Part shown: in pieces, positions 1-5,991 of the stretch
Position numbering within the stretch: the stretch's first letter is position 1
How the letters are laid out: the number at the start of each line of letters is the position of its first letter
Assembly: GCA_013205415.1 (NCBI GenBank)
Contig: JABMMY010000185.1
Coordinates: 1 to 7,608 of the forward strand
DNA from: Deltaproteobacteria bacterium
GTDB lineage: Bacteria > Bdellovibrionota > FAC87 > UBA2466
Direction of reading: 5' to 3'
Length of the DNA stretch: 7,608 nucleotides
Made by a program: the position numbers and the translations under genes
The notes under the pieces: model-generated
Seen by the model: the letters and a program-made list of their open reading frames with translations, nothing else
Databases searched by the model: none
What the model was told of the DNA's origin: nothing

Positions 1-260
1 GGGCCGATGAGCACTACGTGAACTCCAGCTATAAAAAAAAGATACCGTATTACCACCGAGGAAAGAGGGAGAGAATTAAAACTTTGCCATTCGCAAATAC
101 CCAGACTCCATAAAAGTAACGGCTGGGAAATCCATAAAAGATAGATAAGAATATAGGGTTTAATATGGCCTCGCTCCCTTTCATGGCAGTCTTGATCCTC
201 CACTTTCGAAGCCCTTAACAAATTAAAACTGGGAATTTCGGTACTCATAGTAGGTGTCAT
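1..260 (-). CDS. Partial membrane protein of unknown function (5' part; continues past the left edge)
   Basis: An open frame begins at an ATG at 260 (minus strand) and runs 86 codons without a stop to the window edge, so the 3' end is missing. The product starts with about 33 polar residues rich in charge (KVEDQDCHERERGH), then shows two hydrophobic stretches, about residues 36-55 (PYILIYLLWISQPLLLW) and 68-85 (SVVIRYLFFIAGVHVVLIG), which look like membrane helices separated by a short loop. The N-terminus would probably be cytoplasmic. A perfect TATAAT preceded by TGC ends six bases before this ATG, which supports the start. A second in-frame ATG at 248 is an alternative; neither has a clear Shine-Dalgarno site. 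It is divergent from the ureohydrolase gene. I do not recognise the family. That it is a gene is inferred from the open frame, promoter and helix pattern. Confidence 0.6.
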   Translation of the reverse strand, partial: MTPTMSTEIPSFNLLRASKVEDQDCHERERGHIKPYILIYLLWISQPLLLWSLGICEWQSFNSLPLSSVVIRYLFFIAGVHVVLIG

Positions 261-266
261 AACTTT

Positions 267-294
267 ATTATAGCAGAGTGTTATTCCTTCTTGA
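267..294 (-). promoter_or_regulatory. Extended -10 promoter for the leftmost minus-strand gene
   Basis: On the minus strand, bases 272-267 read TATAAT, a perfect sigma-70 -10 hexamer. They are preceded by TGC (275-273), the extended -10 signature. The -35 region is poor (TCAAGA at 294-289, 16-base spacer), as is usual when an extended -10 is present. The start of transcription would fall at or next to the A of the ATG at 260, giving a leaderless or nearly leaderless mRNA. Confidence 0.5.
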
Positions 295-323
295 TTGAAA
301 CCTTGCCCGATTGCCTTTAAAAT
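295..323 (+). promoter_or_regulatory. Sigma-70-like promoter of the ureohydrolase gene
   Basis: TTGAAA at 295-300 and TAAAAT at 318-323 each match the sigma-70 consensus at five of six positions, with the optimal 17-base spacer. The -10 ends seven bases before the ATG at 331, so transcription would begin about at the start codon. This also argues that the in-frame TTG at 295 is part of the -35 box and not a start codon. Confidence 0.5.
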
Positions 324-330
324 AATTTCT

Positions 331-1326
331 ATGAACCTTCCATCGGAACCGATACCTAAAAATCTTTTATTTCACGGTCGCAATGGAGATCCCCGACTTG
401 GCGAATGGGTTCAAACCCTTTCTGAACTACCCCTGACATCTACCCCCAAAGAATCGATCGTGATTCTTGGAACCCCTGATGACACCGGAGTTATTAATAA
501 CTTGGGGCGGCCTGGCGCTAAAGAGGGACCCAATAGTATTAGAAAACACCTCTATAAAATGGCCCAGCCTATGGATCTAATGTGGGAGAAGGAACTCGCT
601 CTTTTTGATGCGGGAAATACCCCGATCTCTCCGTCCCTTCTCAAAACCCATGAACAGGCACAGATTTTAACGACACAAATTGCAGCCGAGGGACATACCC
701 TAATCACATTAGGCGGAGGACACGATGTGGCGGCACCTCACTTTTCCGGCTTTGTTCAAGGAAGAAGAAAATTAAATCCTAAAGAGAAGGTAGGACTCAT
801 TAATATTGATCCCCACCTAGATGTTCGGGAGTTAGAAAATGGAATCCCTAATAGCGGATCTGCCTTTAGACAGATTTTAGATTCCCAAATCATTTCCGGG
901 GATGGCTTTGTTGAATTCGGAACTAAATCTAATCGAAACTCACGATATCACTTTGAGTACGTAAAAAAAAGACAGGTCCTGGTGTTAACATGGGAAGGTC
1001 TTCAAACCAGCCCCGAAGGCATTTCTAAGTCCTTTAAACACCAATTGGACCGCTTAGCGAGAAGTCACCATAGCTTAGGTGTCACCCTTGATTTAGATAG
1101 CTGCTCCGAGGCAGAGGGCATGAGTGCAGCCCCCGTCATTGGATTTTCAGCCACAGAACTTTACTCTCTCGCCGCCCTTGCCGGCAGCCAAATTAAGGTT
1201 AAATTTTTTGAGTTAGCAGAGGTGGCTCCTCCTTTAGACATTGCAGAACGCAGTAGCAGAATTGCCGCTGAGTTAATCTATGCCTTTTTAAGAGCCCGTG
1301 CTATCGCACTAGCCTCAATGCCCTAA
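331..1326 (+). CDS. Arginase/agmatinase/formimidoylglutamase-family ureohydrolase
   Basis: A 331-residue protein of normal length for the ureohydrolase family, binuclear manganese enzymes that cleave guanidino or formimino groups. All six expected metal ligands are visible: H131 in GGGHD, D160/H162/D164 in DPHLD, and D254/D256 in DLD. The N-terminal GTPDDTGVINNLGRPGAKEGP segment (47-67) and the C-terminal ELAEVAPPLD (294-303) resemble formimidoylglutamase (HutG) more than arginase. The usual DP after the last DxD is replaced by SCSEAEGMSAAP (257-268). No hut, arginine or polyamine genes are adjacent, so the substrate is not settled; guanidine-type substrates remain possible. The ATG at 331 is preferred over an upstream TTG at 295 because family proteins begin close to the LFHGRNGDPRLGE segment (13-25) and a promoter overlaps the extra codons. 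No Shine-Dalgarno site is seen. Cytoplasmic. Confidence 0.88.
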   Translation: MNLPSEPIPKNLLFHGRNGDPRLGEWVQTLSELPLTSTPKESIVILGTPDDTGVINNLGRPGAKEGPNSIRKHLYKMAQPMDLMWEKELALFDAGNTPISPSLLKTHEQAQILTTQIAAEGHTLITLGGGHDVAAPHFSGFVQGRRKLNPKEKVGLINIDPHLDVRELENGIPNSGSAFRQILDSQIISGDGFVEFGTKSNRNSRYHFEYVKKRQVLVLTWEGLQTSPEGISKSFKHQLDRLARSHHSLGVTLDLDSCSEAEGMSAAPVIGFSATELYSLAALAGSQIKVKFFELAEVAPPLDIAERSSRIAAELIYAFLRARAIALASMP

Positions 1327-1340
1327 AATACCTGGCACCC

Positions 1341-1373
1341 GGTCTCTATTTCTATTTTCAATAGACCTTTTTT
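1341..1373 (+). terminator. Intrinsic terminator after the ureohydrolase gene
   Basis: GGTCTCTATT (1341-1350) pairs with AATAGACC (1360-1367) through six consecutive pairs plus two GC pairs across a two-base bulge. Six Ts (1368-1373) follow directly. It lies 15 bases past the stop codon and separates this transcript from the dnaA region. Confidence 0.65.
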
Positions 1374-1426
1374 CCTTTTGCATTGGGAGACCCTTAAGAA
1401 GAGATTCTCTTGGCCTGTAATTCCCT

Positions 1427-1446
1427 TTTTATTAACAATAATAAAA
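1427..1446. repeat. AT-only inverted repeat near the origin
   Basis: TTTTATTA (1427-1434) and TAATAAAA (1439-1446) are perfect 8-base inverted copies around ACAA. No T-run follows on either strand, so it is not a typical terminator. Its base composition suits a DNA unwinding element or a binding site for an architectural protein. Confidence 0.5.
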
Positions 1447-1494
1447 CAAAACTTTAAAAAACTTAGAAAATCGAAGTAAATCGCACTTTAGAAA

Positions 1495-1515
1495 CTATCC
1501 ACATACTGTGGATAA
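1495..1515. promoter_or_regulatory. Inverted pair of DnaA boxes
   Basis: CTATCCACA (1495-1503, plus strand, one mismatch to TTATCCACA) faces TGTGGATAA (1507-1515, a perfect box on the minus strand) across TAC. The 8-base cores TATCCACA and TGTGGATA form a perfect palindrome with a 3-base centre, so two DnaA protomers could bind head to head. Confidence 0.75.
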
Positions 1516-1632
1516 CAATAGTAAGTCACTGTGATTACTACACTTAACTAAACAAAAAACCCAAAAGGCTTACTAGAAGAGATTTTGCCGTTACTCAATA
1601 TGTTATCTCTTGTAATTACTAGTAGTTATTCT

Positions 1633-1653
1633 TGTGGATAAATCTGTGCATAA
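1633..1653 (-). promoter_or_regulatory. Tandem pair of DnaA boxes
   Basis: TGTGGATAA (1633-1641) is a perfect minus-strand DnaA box, and TGTGCATAA (1645-1653) is the same with one change. The two run in the same direction with a 3-base gap, a 12-base period. They lie about 80-100 bases upstream of the dnaA start, just before its candidate promoter, so they could act in initiation, autorepression or both. Confidence 0.72.
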
Positions 1654-1680
1654 CATTTTTTCTTTCTAAAAATAACCGAA

Positions 1681-1710
1681 TTGCCGCAGATCTTGCCAAT
1701 AAAGTATAAA
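1681..1710 (+). promoter_or_regulatory. Possible dnaA promoter
   Basis: TTGCCG (1681-1686; four of six to the -35 consensus), an 18-base spacer and TATAAA (1705-1710; five of six to the -10). Transcription would start about 1717, giving a leader of under 20 bases that still holds the AGGA at 1727-1730. The -35 is weak, so this is tentative. Confidence 0.35.
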
Positions 1711-1733
1711 TTTCCTTTTGCAAAATAGGATTC

Positions 1734-3182
1734 ATGAACAGTTTAGATTGGACACACACGCTTAATTCGATACGAGAGGCTATGCCTCCGGCCCAATTTA
1801 CCAATTGGGTAAAACCTATCGAATACATTGGCTCTGACGACACTATAGTGCGTTTAGGTGTGCCTAGTCGTTTTCATGAGGACATGATTCGTAGTCGCTA
1901 CATCGACACCTTAAAAAAAGCGATTCATCGACAGACAGGTAATGATCTTCAATTAGAATTTAAAATTTTAATCGGAGATGAAAATATAGAGGCCTCATTA
2001 TCGGTACCTCCAGTGATCCCTCACACCCCACCTCCGCCCGTTATCACTGCACCTGATCGTCGTCCCACGCTGCGACTTATCGACACCCAATCTACCTCTA
2101 TCGACGAGGAGGAGAGTGTTTCTAGACAAGCACCGAATGCGCCAAACTATCCAAAGTTCAATACCCCTTTTTTAGTCACCGGATTTAATCGTTTAGCCTA
2201 TCAATGTGCGATGCTTTTTGCAGAGGGTTCGAATTCTCAAGCTAATCCCATCATCATTCAATCTTCGGTAGGCATGGGAAAGACTCATCTCTTAAGTGAG
2301 ATAGGTGAAGCGATCCATCGACGACAACCGTCTTTAAGAATTCGATATCTCAATTTCGAAACCTTCACTTCAGAGATGGTAAGAAGTTTTAATAATAAAA
2401 CGGCGAGTGAATTTCAGAATCGCTATCGTTATGAAACAGATATTTTATTATTTGATGATGTGGCAGGTTTAGCAGGAAGAAAAAGAAGCCAAGAGGAATT
2501 GGTTCACATCTTTAATGAAATTTTAGCTAGAGGTGGAAGAGTTGCCTTTACCACCTCCCAACCTATCTCTCGCCTCACCGATTTTACAGAGACATTAAAA
2601 TCTCGACTCGCCTCCTCTTTGAGTATTGAAATTAAAAATCCCACTTTTGAGGAAAAGGTTGAGTTACTAGGGCAAATAAGTTTTCACAGCCAAATTTCGG
2701 TGGATGCTACAGTTTTGAGAACCCTCGCCGATAAGGGACAAAAAGATGTGAGAGAGCTTATTGGCTCTCTTTTTAGAGTCCATTTACAGGCTCAATTAGA
2801 GGACAAACCACTCAACAATGAATTTTTAGCCAAAGAGGGTTGGATTCATGAACATCACAAAGAGGTCATCACTTTAGATGAAATCATTTCGCTTGTAGAA
2901 CATAATTTTGGAATACCTAGAAACGAACTTATTTCCAAATCTAGAAAACAGGCCATTGCTTGGGCCAGACAGGTTGCAATGTATTTAGCTCGTCGATATA
3001 CGCTGCTGCCTCTAGAAGAGATCGGAAAGGCCTTTGAACGTGATCACGCCACCGTCATTCACGCGTTTGACAAGGTTTCTGAAACCATTACCTTTAAACC
3101 TACACAGGGATATCAGGTAGAATTTTTGATTAAAAAATTAGAGTCTCGACAACCGAAGGACAATTATGAATTCACTATATAG
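1734..3182 (+). CDS. dnaA: Chromosomal replication initiator protein DnaA
   Basis: A 482-residue DnaA with all four domains. Domain I (1-80) has the FTNWVKPIE and VPSRFHEDMI patterns. A Pro-rich linker (about 91-140) forms domain II. The AAA+ domain has Walker A (VGMGKTHLL, 179-187), Walker B (DILLFDD, 236-242), an arginine finger in LKSRL (R291) and a sensor II arginine in VREL (R340). Domain IV is a DNA-binding helix-turn-helix (about 378-482), where R404, R412 and Q413 match E. coli R399, R407 and Q408. Departures: the first P-loop glycine is serine; sensor I TSDRPP is TTSQPI; the SRFxWGL motif is SRLASSL; and the signature GGRDHTTV is ERDHATV, one residue short and with alanine for a base-contacting threonine. 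The start has AGGA three bases upstream. DnaA boxes precede it. It overlaps hemJ by 17 bases. It acts on oriC in the cytoplasm. Confidence 0.97.
   Translation: MNSLDWTHTLNSIREAMPPAQFTNWVKPIEYIGSDDTIVRLGVPSRFHEDMIRSRYIDTLKKAIHRQTGNDLQLEFKILIGDENIEASLSVPPVIPHTPPPPVITAPDRRPTLRLIDTQSTSIDEEESVSRQAPNAPNYPKFNTPFLVTGFNRLAYQCAMLFAEGSNSQANPIIIQSSVGMGKTHLLSEIGEAIHRRQPSLRIRYLNFETFTSEMVRSFNNKTASEFQNRYRYETDILLFDDVAGLAGRKRSQEELVHIFNEILARGGRVAFTTSQPISRLTDFTETLKSRLASSLSIEIKNPTFEEKVELLGQISFHSQISVDATVLRTLADKGQKDVRELIGSLFRVHLQAQLEDKPLNNEFLAKEGWIHEHHKEVITLDEIISLVEHNFGIPRNELISKSRKQAIAWARQVAMYLARRYTLLPLEEIGKAFERDHATVIHAFDKVSETITFKPTQGYQVEFLIKKLESRQPKDNYEFTI
3155..3160 (+). promoter_or_regulatory. Ribosome binding site for hemJ inside dnaA
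   Basis: GAAGGA lies five bases before the hemJ ATG at 3166 and within the last codons of dnaA. It fixes the hemJ start and means ribosomes finishing dnaA pass over it, favouring translational coupling. Confidence 0.7.
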
Positions 3183-3597
3183 ATGGCTACTATCTTTTCA
3201 TATCATTGCAGTCATTGCATGGATGGCAGGAATTCTTTATTTATGGAGACTTTTTATTTATCATGTTGAGGCGAAAGACCAGGTCGTAAAAGATACATTG
3301 CTCATTATGGAAAGAAAACTTTATCGCATCATCACCATGCCAGCACTTCTGGTCTCATTTATTCTGGGTGTTTCGATGATTCTTTATAATCCCAATCTTC
3401 TGCGCTACCACTGGATGCATGGAAAACTTTTTTTGGTTTTTCTAATGATTGGAATCACACACATGGCAGGCGCCGTTCATAAGAAATTGGCTAAGGGAGA
3501 ATGCAGGTACAGCTCTAAAACCTTAAGAATTATAAATGAGGTTCCGGCTCTTCTTATGGTGGGAATTGTGCTTTTAGTGATTCTTCAACCCTTTTAA
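3166..3597 (+). CDS. hemJ: HemJ-type protoporphyrinogen IX oxidase (UPF0093 family)
   Basis: A 143-residue membrane protein, the usual HemJ size. HemJ oxidises protoporphyrinogen IX to protoporphyrin IX, the penultimate step before heme, in the inner membrane. Family marks are visible in order: FHIIAVIAWMAGILYLWRLF (11-30) with the conserved histidine H12; a second helix (about 58-75); WMHGKLFLVFLMIGITH (83-99) with the conserved lysine K87; and the C-terminal NEVPALLMVGIVLLVILQPF (124-143). About four membrane helices are predicted. H12 and K87 correspond to the residues considered essential in characterised HemJ proteins. The gene overlaps the dnaA 3' end by 17 bases in another frame, and its ribosome binding site lies inside dnaA, so the two are almost certainly co-transcribed. 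xseA follows after 42 bases. No other heme genes are in view. Presence of HemJ would fit a genome using it in place of HemG or HemY. Confidence 0.93.
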   Translation: MNSLYRWLLSFHIIAVIAWMAGILYLWRLFIYHVEAKDQVVKDTLLIMERKLYRIITMPALLVSFILGVSMILYNPNLLRYHWMHGKLFLVFLMIGITHMAGAVHKKLAKGECRYSSKTLRIINEVPALLMVGIVLLVILQPF

Positions 3598-3639
3598 TCT
3601 TGCCGTTTCAAACCAAGCCCTCAATACTCCAAGGCTGTT

Positions 3640-4953
3640 ATGACCGACTCTTTCAAGGATGAAATTCCAGCTCCGCCCAGCGAACTAGAATCTAAGAACC
3701 TAGCCTTTACCTCCGCTCCTTTAGAAGGTGGTGATTGGCGAGCTAAGGTTCCCTCGGTATCGAACCTCACGCGAAGACTTAGAGGTCACATTGAAAATTC
3801 TTTTTTTGATGTGTGGGTAAAAGGGGAAATTAGTAATTTTAAAAAACCGGTTTCAGGCCACGCCTATTTCAATTTAAAGGATGCCAATGCGCAGTTAAGG
3901 GCTGTGATGTTTCGTGGCTCTCTTTCCAAATTAAAATTTCAACTCAAAGATGGAATGGAAATTTTACTCCATGGGACGATGACCGTCTATGAAGCCAGAG
4001 GAGATTATCAACTAGTCGCAGACGCTGCAGAGCCCTTGGGTGCGGGTGCTTTGCAATTGGCGTTTCAACAATTAAAGGCAAGGCTTCATGAGGAGGGCCT
4101 ATTTGACGCTCGACACAAAAAAACTCTTCCCACGCTTCCAAAAAGAATCGGTATTGTCACTTCATCTACAGGTGCTGCGGTCAAAGATATTTTGAAGGTG
4201 ATCTCTCGACGTTTTAATGAGCGAGAGATCCTTATTATTCCCACCAGTGTTCAGGGGGATAAGGCGGCCGCTGAAATTGTAATGGCTTTAAAATCGGCTG
4301 AGGAGTGGAATCAAATACACCCAGACCGTGCCCTTGAAGTTTTAATCGTGGGGCGTGGGGGAGGCTCCTTAGAGGATCTATGGCCTTTCAATGAAGAGAT
4401 CGTAGCCCGAGCTATTTTCAAATGTACCATCCCTATTATTTCAGCGGTAGGACATGAGATCGATGTGACCATCGCCGACTATGTAGCCGATTTGCGAGCT
4501 CCGACCCCCTCTGCAGCCGCTGAGGTCGTTCTTCCGAAGAAGGAGGATCTAGTTTTAATGATCGAACAGCAGCAGCAACGGATTCGCTCTCTTTTCAAAA
4601 AACACCTCCTGCAATTGCGAATGCACCTGGGCCACCTAAGCAATCGTCTTTTAGATCCTAGAGAACGCATTCGCCACATGAAGGAAAGGTTTCGAACTTT
4701 AGAACTAAAGCTTATTTCATCGATTCAAAACAGACTTAAATTTTTACGAAAACGTTTAGAGGGGCAGTTTCAAATGTTGCACTCGCTATCACCACTTCAG
4801 GTGCTGTCTCGGGGGTATTCCCTGACGCAAACCACCGAAAATAGAATTATTGCCTCGATTAAAGAGGTGTCTCCTGGGCAAACTATTGTCACGCGGCTTC
4901 ACGATGGGAATATTTATTCAGAAATCCTTCCGAACCCTTCAAAATCAAGCTAA
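3640..4953 (+). CDS. xseA: Exodeoxyribonuclease VII large subunit XseA
   Basis: A 437-residue protein of normal family length. Exonuclease VII, a complex of XseA with several XseB, degrades single-stranded DNA from both ends into short oligonucleotides and acts in repair. The N-terminal OB-fold spans about residues 38-135 (VWVKGEISNFKKPVSGHAYF, LKDGMEILLHG). The catalytic region runs to about 300, with KRIGIVTSSTGAA (168-180), GRGGGSLEDLWPFNEE (238-253) and SAVGHEIDVTIADYVADLRA (268-287) followed by PTPSAAAE. A long charged coiled-coil segment (about 300-380), where XseB binds, precedes the conserved SPLQVLSRGYSL (384-395) end. The first 35 or so residues are an acidic, Pro-rich extension. 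Start: AAGG five bases before the ATG. It lies 42 bases after hemJ and 54 before the glycosyltransferase. No xseB gene is in the window, so the partner must be encoded elsewhere. Confidence 0.96.
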   Translation: MTDSFKDEIPAPPSELESKNLAFTSAPLEGGDWRAKVPSVSNLTRRLRGHIENSFFDVWVKGEISNFKKPVSGHAYFNLKDANAQLRAVMFRGSLSKLKFQLKDGMEILLHGTMTVYEARGDYQLVADAAEPLGAGALQLAFQQLKARLHEEGLFDARHKKTLPTLPKRIGIVTSSTGAAVKDILKVISRRFNEREILIIPTSVQGDKAAAEIVMALKSAEEWNQIHPDRALEVLIVGRGGGSLEDLWPFNEEIVARAIFKCTIPIISAVGHEIDVTIADYVADLRAPTPSAAAEVVLPKKEDLVLMIEQQQQRIRSLFKKHLLQLRMHLGHLSNRLLDPRERIRHMKERFRTLELKLISSIQNRLKFLRKRLEGQFQMLHSLSPLQVLSRGYSLTQTTENRIIASIKEVSPGQTIVTRLHDGNIYSEILPNPSKSS

Positions 4954-5007
4954 AATAGAAATAGTTCCTCTTTATCTAATCTCTAAACTTTATCACCGGA
5001 AAATATC

Positions 5008-5991
5008 ATGGTTCACATTGAAATTATTCTGCCTATTTTTAATGAATTAAAAAACATTCCTGTGCTTTTAGAGAGACTAGACCTCATAAAAAAAGAATTA
5101 AAATCTGAGGTCTCCATGAGTTACCTTTTCATTAATGATGGATCTACCGATGGTTCGACCGAACTTTTAACCTCTCTTCATCGGAGTCGCTCAGATATTC
5201 GAGTGGTTCACCTTCTTCATAACTTTGGGCATGGCCCAGCACTGGCCTGTGGAGTCGAAAATTTTCAGGGCGATTTGGCTCTTTTTATGGATGCAGATCT
5301 ACAGGATCCTCCCGAGGCCATTCCCGAGATGTTTGCCGCCTGGAAAAAGGGGGCCAAGACCGTCGTGGCCGAAAGAAGTTCACGCTCTGAGAAAAATAAA
5401 ATTTTATTTAATACCTTTTACTATCTTCTTCACAAAGTAGCCCCCACCCTACCGCCGGTTAATTTTGGAACCCATTGTTTGTTAGATGCGTCGGTGATCG
5501 ATCGTATTAAAGTGCTTAAGGAAAAAAATAGATATTTTCCCGGATTGGTCGGGTTTACCTCCTCCAAAATAGAGGCCGTTCCCATTCATCGTTTAGAGCG
5601 CCATGAGGGCAAATCTCGAGTGGGATTACGCGGACTGATTAACTTAGCCATCACCGCTTTTTTAAGTTTCTCCAGTACGCCAGTGAGATTGGTCAGTGTG
5701 ATTGGATTGGTATGTTCTATCATCGCCCTCACCTCAGGCATTGTTTTTGTAATTGTAAAGATTTTTACCGACCTAGCCATTCCCGGTTGGGCGTCAACCA
5801 TGTCGGCGCTAGCCTTTGGGAGTGGAATCCAACTTTTATGTTTGGGTATTATTGGTGAGTACATTGCTAGAATCTATGATGAGGTCAAACAGCGGCCCCT
5901 TTACTTAGTGGATACCATTTTAGAAAATCCGGTTAATAAAACCCTCTCTAAAGAGGATGCTATCTTTGTTCCGAGAATTATTAATTTCTAA
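5008..5991 (+). CDS. GT2 family membrane glycosyltransferase (GtrB/ArnC-like, polyprenyl-phosphate type)
   Basis: A 327-residue GT-A fold glycosyltransferase followed by two membrane helices, the plan of enzymes that move a sugar from a nucleotide donor to undecaprenyl or dolichyl phosphate on the cytoplasmic side of the membrane. Visible marks: the N-terminal IEIILPIFNEL (4-14); the nucleotide-binding NDGSTDGS (43-50); HNFGHGPALACG (71-82); the metal-binding DADLQDPPE (95-103); and a basic RLERHEGKSRVGLR segment (195-208), corresponding to the RxxRxxGxSKY region of relatives but diverged. Helices lie about 226-250 and 262-286, with a charged cytoplasmic tail. The donor sugar and final glycan cannot be read from sequence. 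A GGA seven bases upstream is a weak ribosome site. It is the last gene of the plus-strand run and may feed O-antigen, lipid A or other envelope modification. No flippase or second transferase is adjacent. Confidence 0.9.
   Translation: MVHIEIILPIFNELKNIPVLLERLDLIKKELKSEVSMSYLFINDGSTDGSTELLTSLHRSRSDIRVVHLLHNFGHGPALACGVENFQGDLALFMDADLQDPPEAIPEMFAAWKKGAKTVVAERSSRSEKNKILFNTFYYLLHKVAPTLPPVNFGTHCLLDASVIDRIKVLKEKNRYFPGLVGFTSSKIEAVPIHRLERHEGKSRVGLRGLINLAITAFLSFSSTPVRLVSVIGLVCSIIALTSGIVFVIVKIFTDLAIPGWASTMSALAFGSGIQLLCLGIIGEYIARIYDEVKQRPLYLVDTILENPVNKTLSKEDAIFVPRIINF

Larger units (their letters stand above)
1374..1733. other. oriC: Candidate chromosomal replication origin (oriC) upstream of dnaA
   Basis: This 360-base stretch has no credible gene. 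It is AT-rich, holds four 9-mers equal or close to the DnaA box TTATCCACA in two tight pairs (1495-1515 and 1633-1653), an AT-only palindrome (1427-1446), and a long A-rich run (about 1429-1485) suitable for unwinding. It lies directly upstream of dnaA, a common oriC site. The low-GC stretch between the two box pairs (1516-1632) is a second candidate unwinding region. An alternative is that the boxes serve only dnaA autoregulation. The minus-strand open frame crossing 1619-1843 overlaps dnaA's start and the boxes and looks like chance. Confidence 0.7.

Noticed and set aside
295..330. Upstream TTG start that would add 12 residues to the ureohydrolase
   Set aside because: The added residues have no family counterpart, no ribosome site precedes the TTG, and TTGAAA at 295-300 fits the -35 box of a 17-base-spaced promoter.
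1399..1411. Short inverted repeat AAGAGA-T-TCTCTT
   Set aside because: The stem is six bases with an impossible one-base loop (five with a three-base loop), has no T-run, and is likely chance in purine-rich DNA.
1602..1610. TTATCTCTT as a further DnaA box
   Set aside because: It matches TTATCCACA only in the first five bases and lacks the CCACA core that DnaA needs.
1619..1843. Minus-strand open frame of 74 codons across the dnaA start
   Set aside because: It overlaps the DnaA boxes, the dnaA promoter region and dnaA domain I, has no ribosome site I can see and resembles no known protein.
4479..4679. Minus-strand Arg/Cys-rich open frame inside xseA
   Set aside because: It is antisense to the conserved catalytic and coiled-coil region of xseA; its odd composition comes from the complement of Glu/Gln/Ala codons.
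5586..5864. Minus-strand 92-codon open frame inside the glycosyltransferase
   Set aside because: It lies wholly within a well-supported gene on the other strand and has no family resemblance or ribosome site.
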